Source of the DNA: an uncultured Anaerolineaceae bacterium
GTDB lineage: Bacteria > Chloroflexota > Anaerolineae > Anaerolineales > Anaerolineaceae
Assembly (NCBI GenBank): GCA_937894825.1
Contig: CALCQT010000314.1
Location: forward strand, 1-6,416
Direction: 5' to 3'
Length of the DNA stretch: 6,416 nucleotides
The stretch's first letter is position 1; every line of letters begins with the position of its first letter. The notes under the pieces were generated by a model, which ran no database searches, had not been told where the DNA came from, and worked only from the letters and a program-made list of their open reading frames with translations. Of the stretch, positions 6,033-6,416 are shown piece by piece. Made by a program: the position numbers and the translations under genes.

Positions 6033-6416
6033 CGCAATGATCAGAATAATAATCCGGAAAATTTTGCACGTCGCCTATTGATTATTTCGAAACATTTTGC
6101 TTTGAAACCGACATCGTGAGACGCCATATAGTACCGTAAAAAGATCTGTTCATTAGCGTAAATGGCCGAGAAAAATATCCGTCTCTGATACTTGCCTGAA
6201 AAGAACAAATTGTTTGCGCCCGGAACAAATTTAAACTCCCCCCATACACTTTTTTCAAAAATAAGCTAAAATTCATTTACAAGGAGTGCATATTACTAAA
6301 ATAATATCGACAACAATAAAATTATTATATTGATATATTGCATTGAATTATAAATATAAATTGATACATTGCCATGGTAATTTCGGCAATACGCGCTTTC
6401 TTGCAGCGGAATTGCC

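Larger units (their letters stand above)
5991..6416. other. AT-rich intergenic region upstream of fucU
   Basis: I find no convincing gene in this stretch. The 64-codon minus-strand frame at 6082-6276 lacks a binding site and a recognisable domain. The segment nearest fucU carries its promoter elements. From about 6241 the sequence becomes very AT-rich until about 6370, then turns GC-richer at the edge. A possible ATG at 6374 on the plus strand (MVISAIRAFLQRNC) runs off the window without a ribosome binding site and is not called. ATTGCC (6368-6373), GGCAAT (6385-6390) and ATTGCC (6411-6416) form two alternative short hairpins at the edge. Confidence 0.55.

Noticed and set aside
6082..6276. 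Minus-strand open frame of 64 codons upstream of fucU
   Set aside because: There is no ribosome binding site before the ATG, no domain or membrane pattern, and the DNA is AT-rich like the rest of the spacer.

Overview
The window carries five protein-coding loci in two convergent blocks, with AT-rich non-coding DNA at both ends. The coding DNA is moderately GC-rich and the spacers are strongly AT-rich. Gene content (alanine racemase, RecJ, a DPM1-like glycosyltransferase, an L-fucose mutarotase) and the Shine-Dalgarno motifs indicate a bacterium. No gene here fixes the phylum. A Lentisphaerota/Kiritimatiellota-like (PVC) bacterium is only a loose guess from the overall feel of the sequence.

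Plus-strand block (300-4540): a family-4-type glycosyltransferase comes first, but it is broken. A small out-of-frame deletion near 1354 removed the EGFGLPxxE sugar-nucleotide motif and split the gene into two reading frames. It is followed by alr (alanine racemase, D-alanine for peptidoglycan) and, after a 19-nt gap, by recJ (single-strand-specific 5'-3' exonuclease). alr and recJ are probably co-transcribed.

Convergent junction (4541-4778): this 238-bp spacer holds no convincing gene but is highly structured. It has a GC-rich hairpin inside a palindromic segment that resembles dispersed repeats, then a perfect 23-bp inverted repeat with a 3-nt loop and a T-run. Together these probably end recJ transcription, and they may be a mobile or REP-like insertion.

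Minus-strand block (5990-4779): a fucU-like L-fucose mutarotase gene with a strong ribosome binding site is followed, 96 nt later, by a cytosolic DPM1/GT2-type glycosyltransferase that may also have its own promoter. Upstream of fucU, 5991-6416 is AT-rich and non-coding, with a consensus -10 box.

I see no CRISPR array, tRNA, rRNA, transposase, toxin-antitoxin or defence system. The most noteworthy items are the glycosyltransferase deletion and the structured convergent spacer; neither amounts to a new biological system on this evidence.
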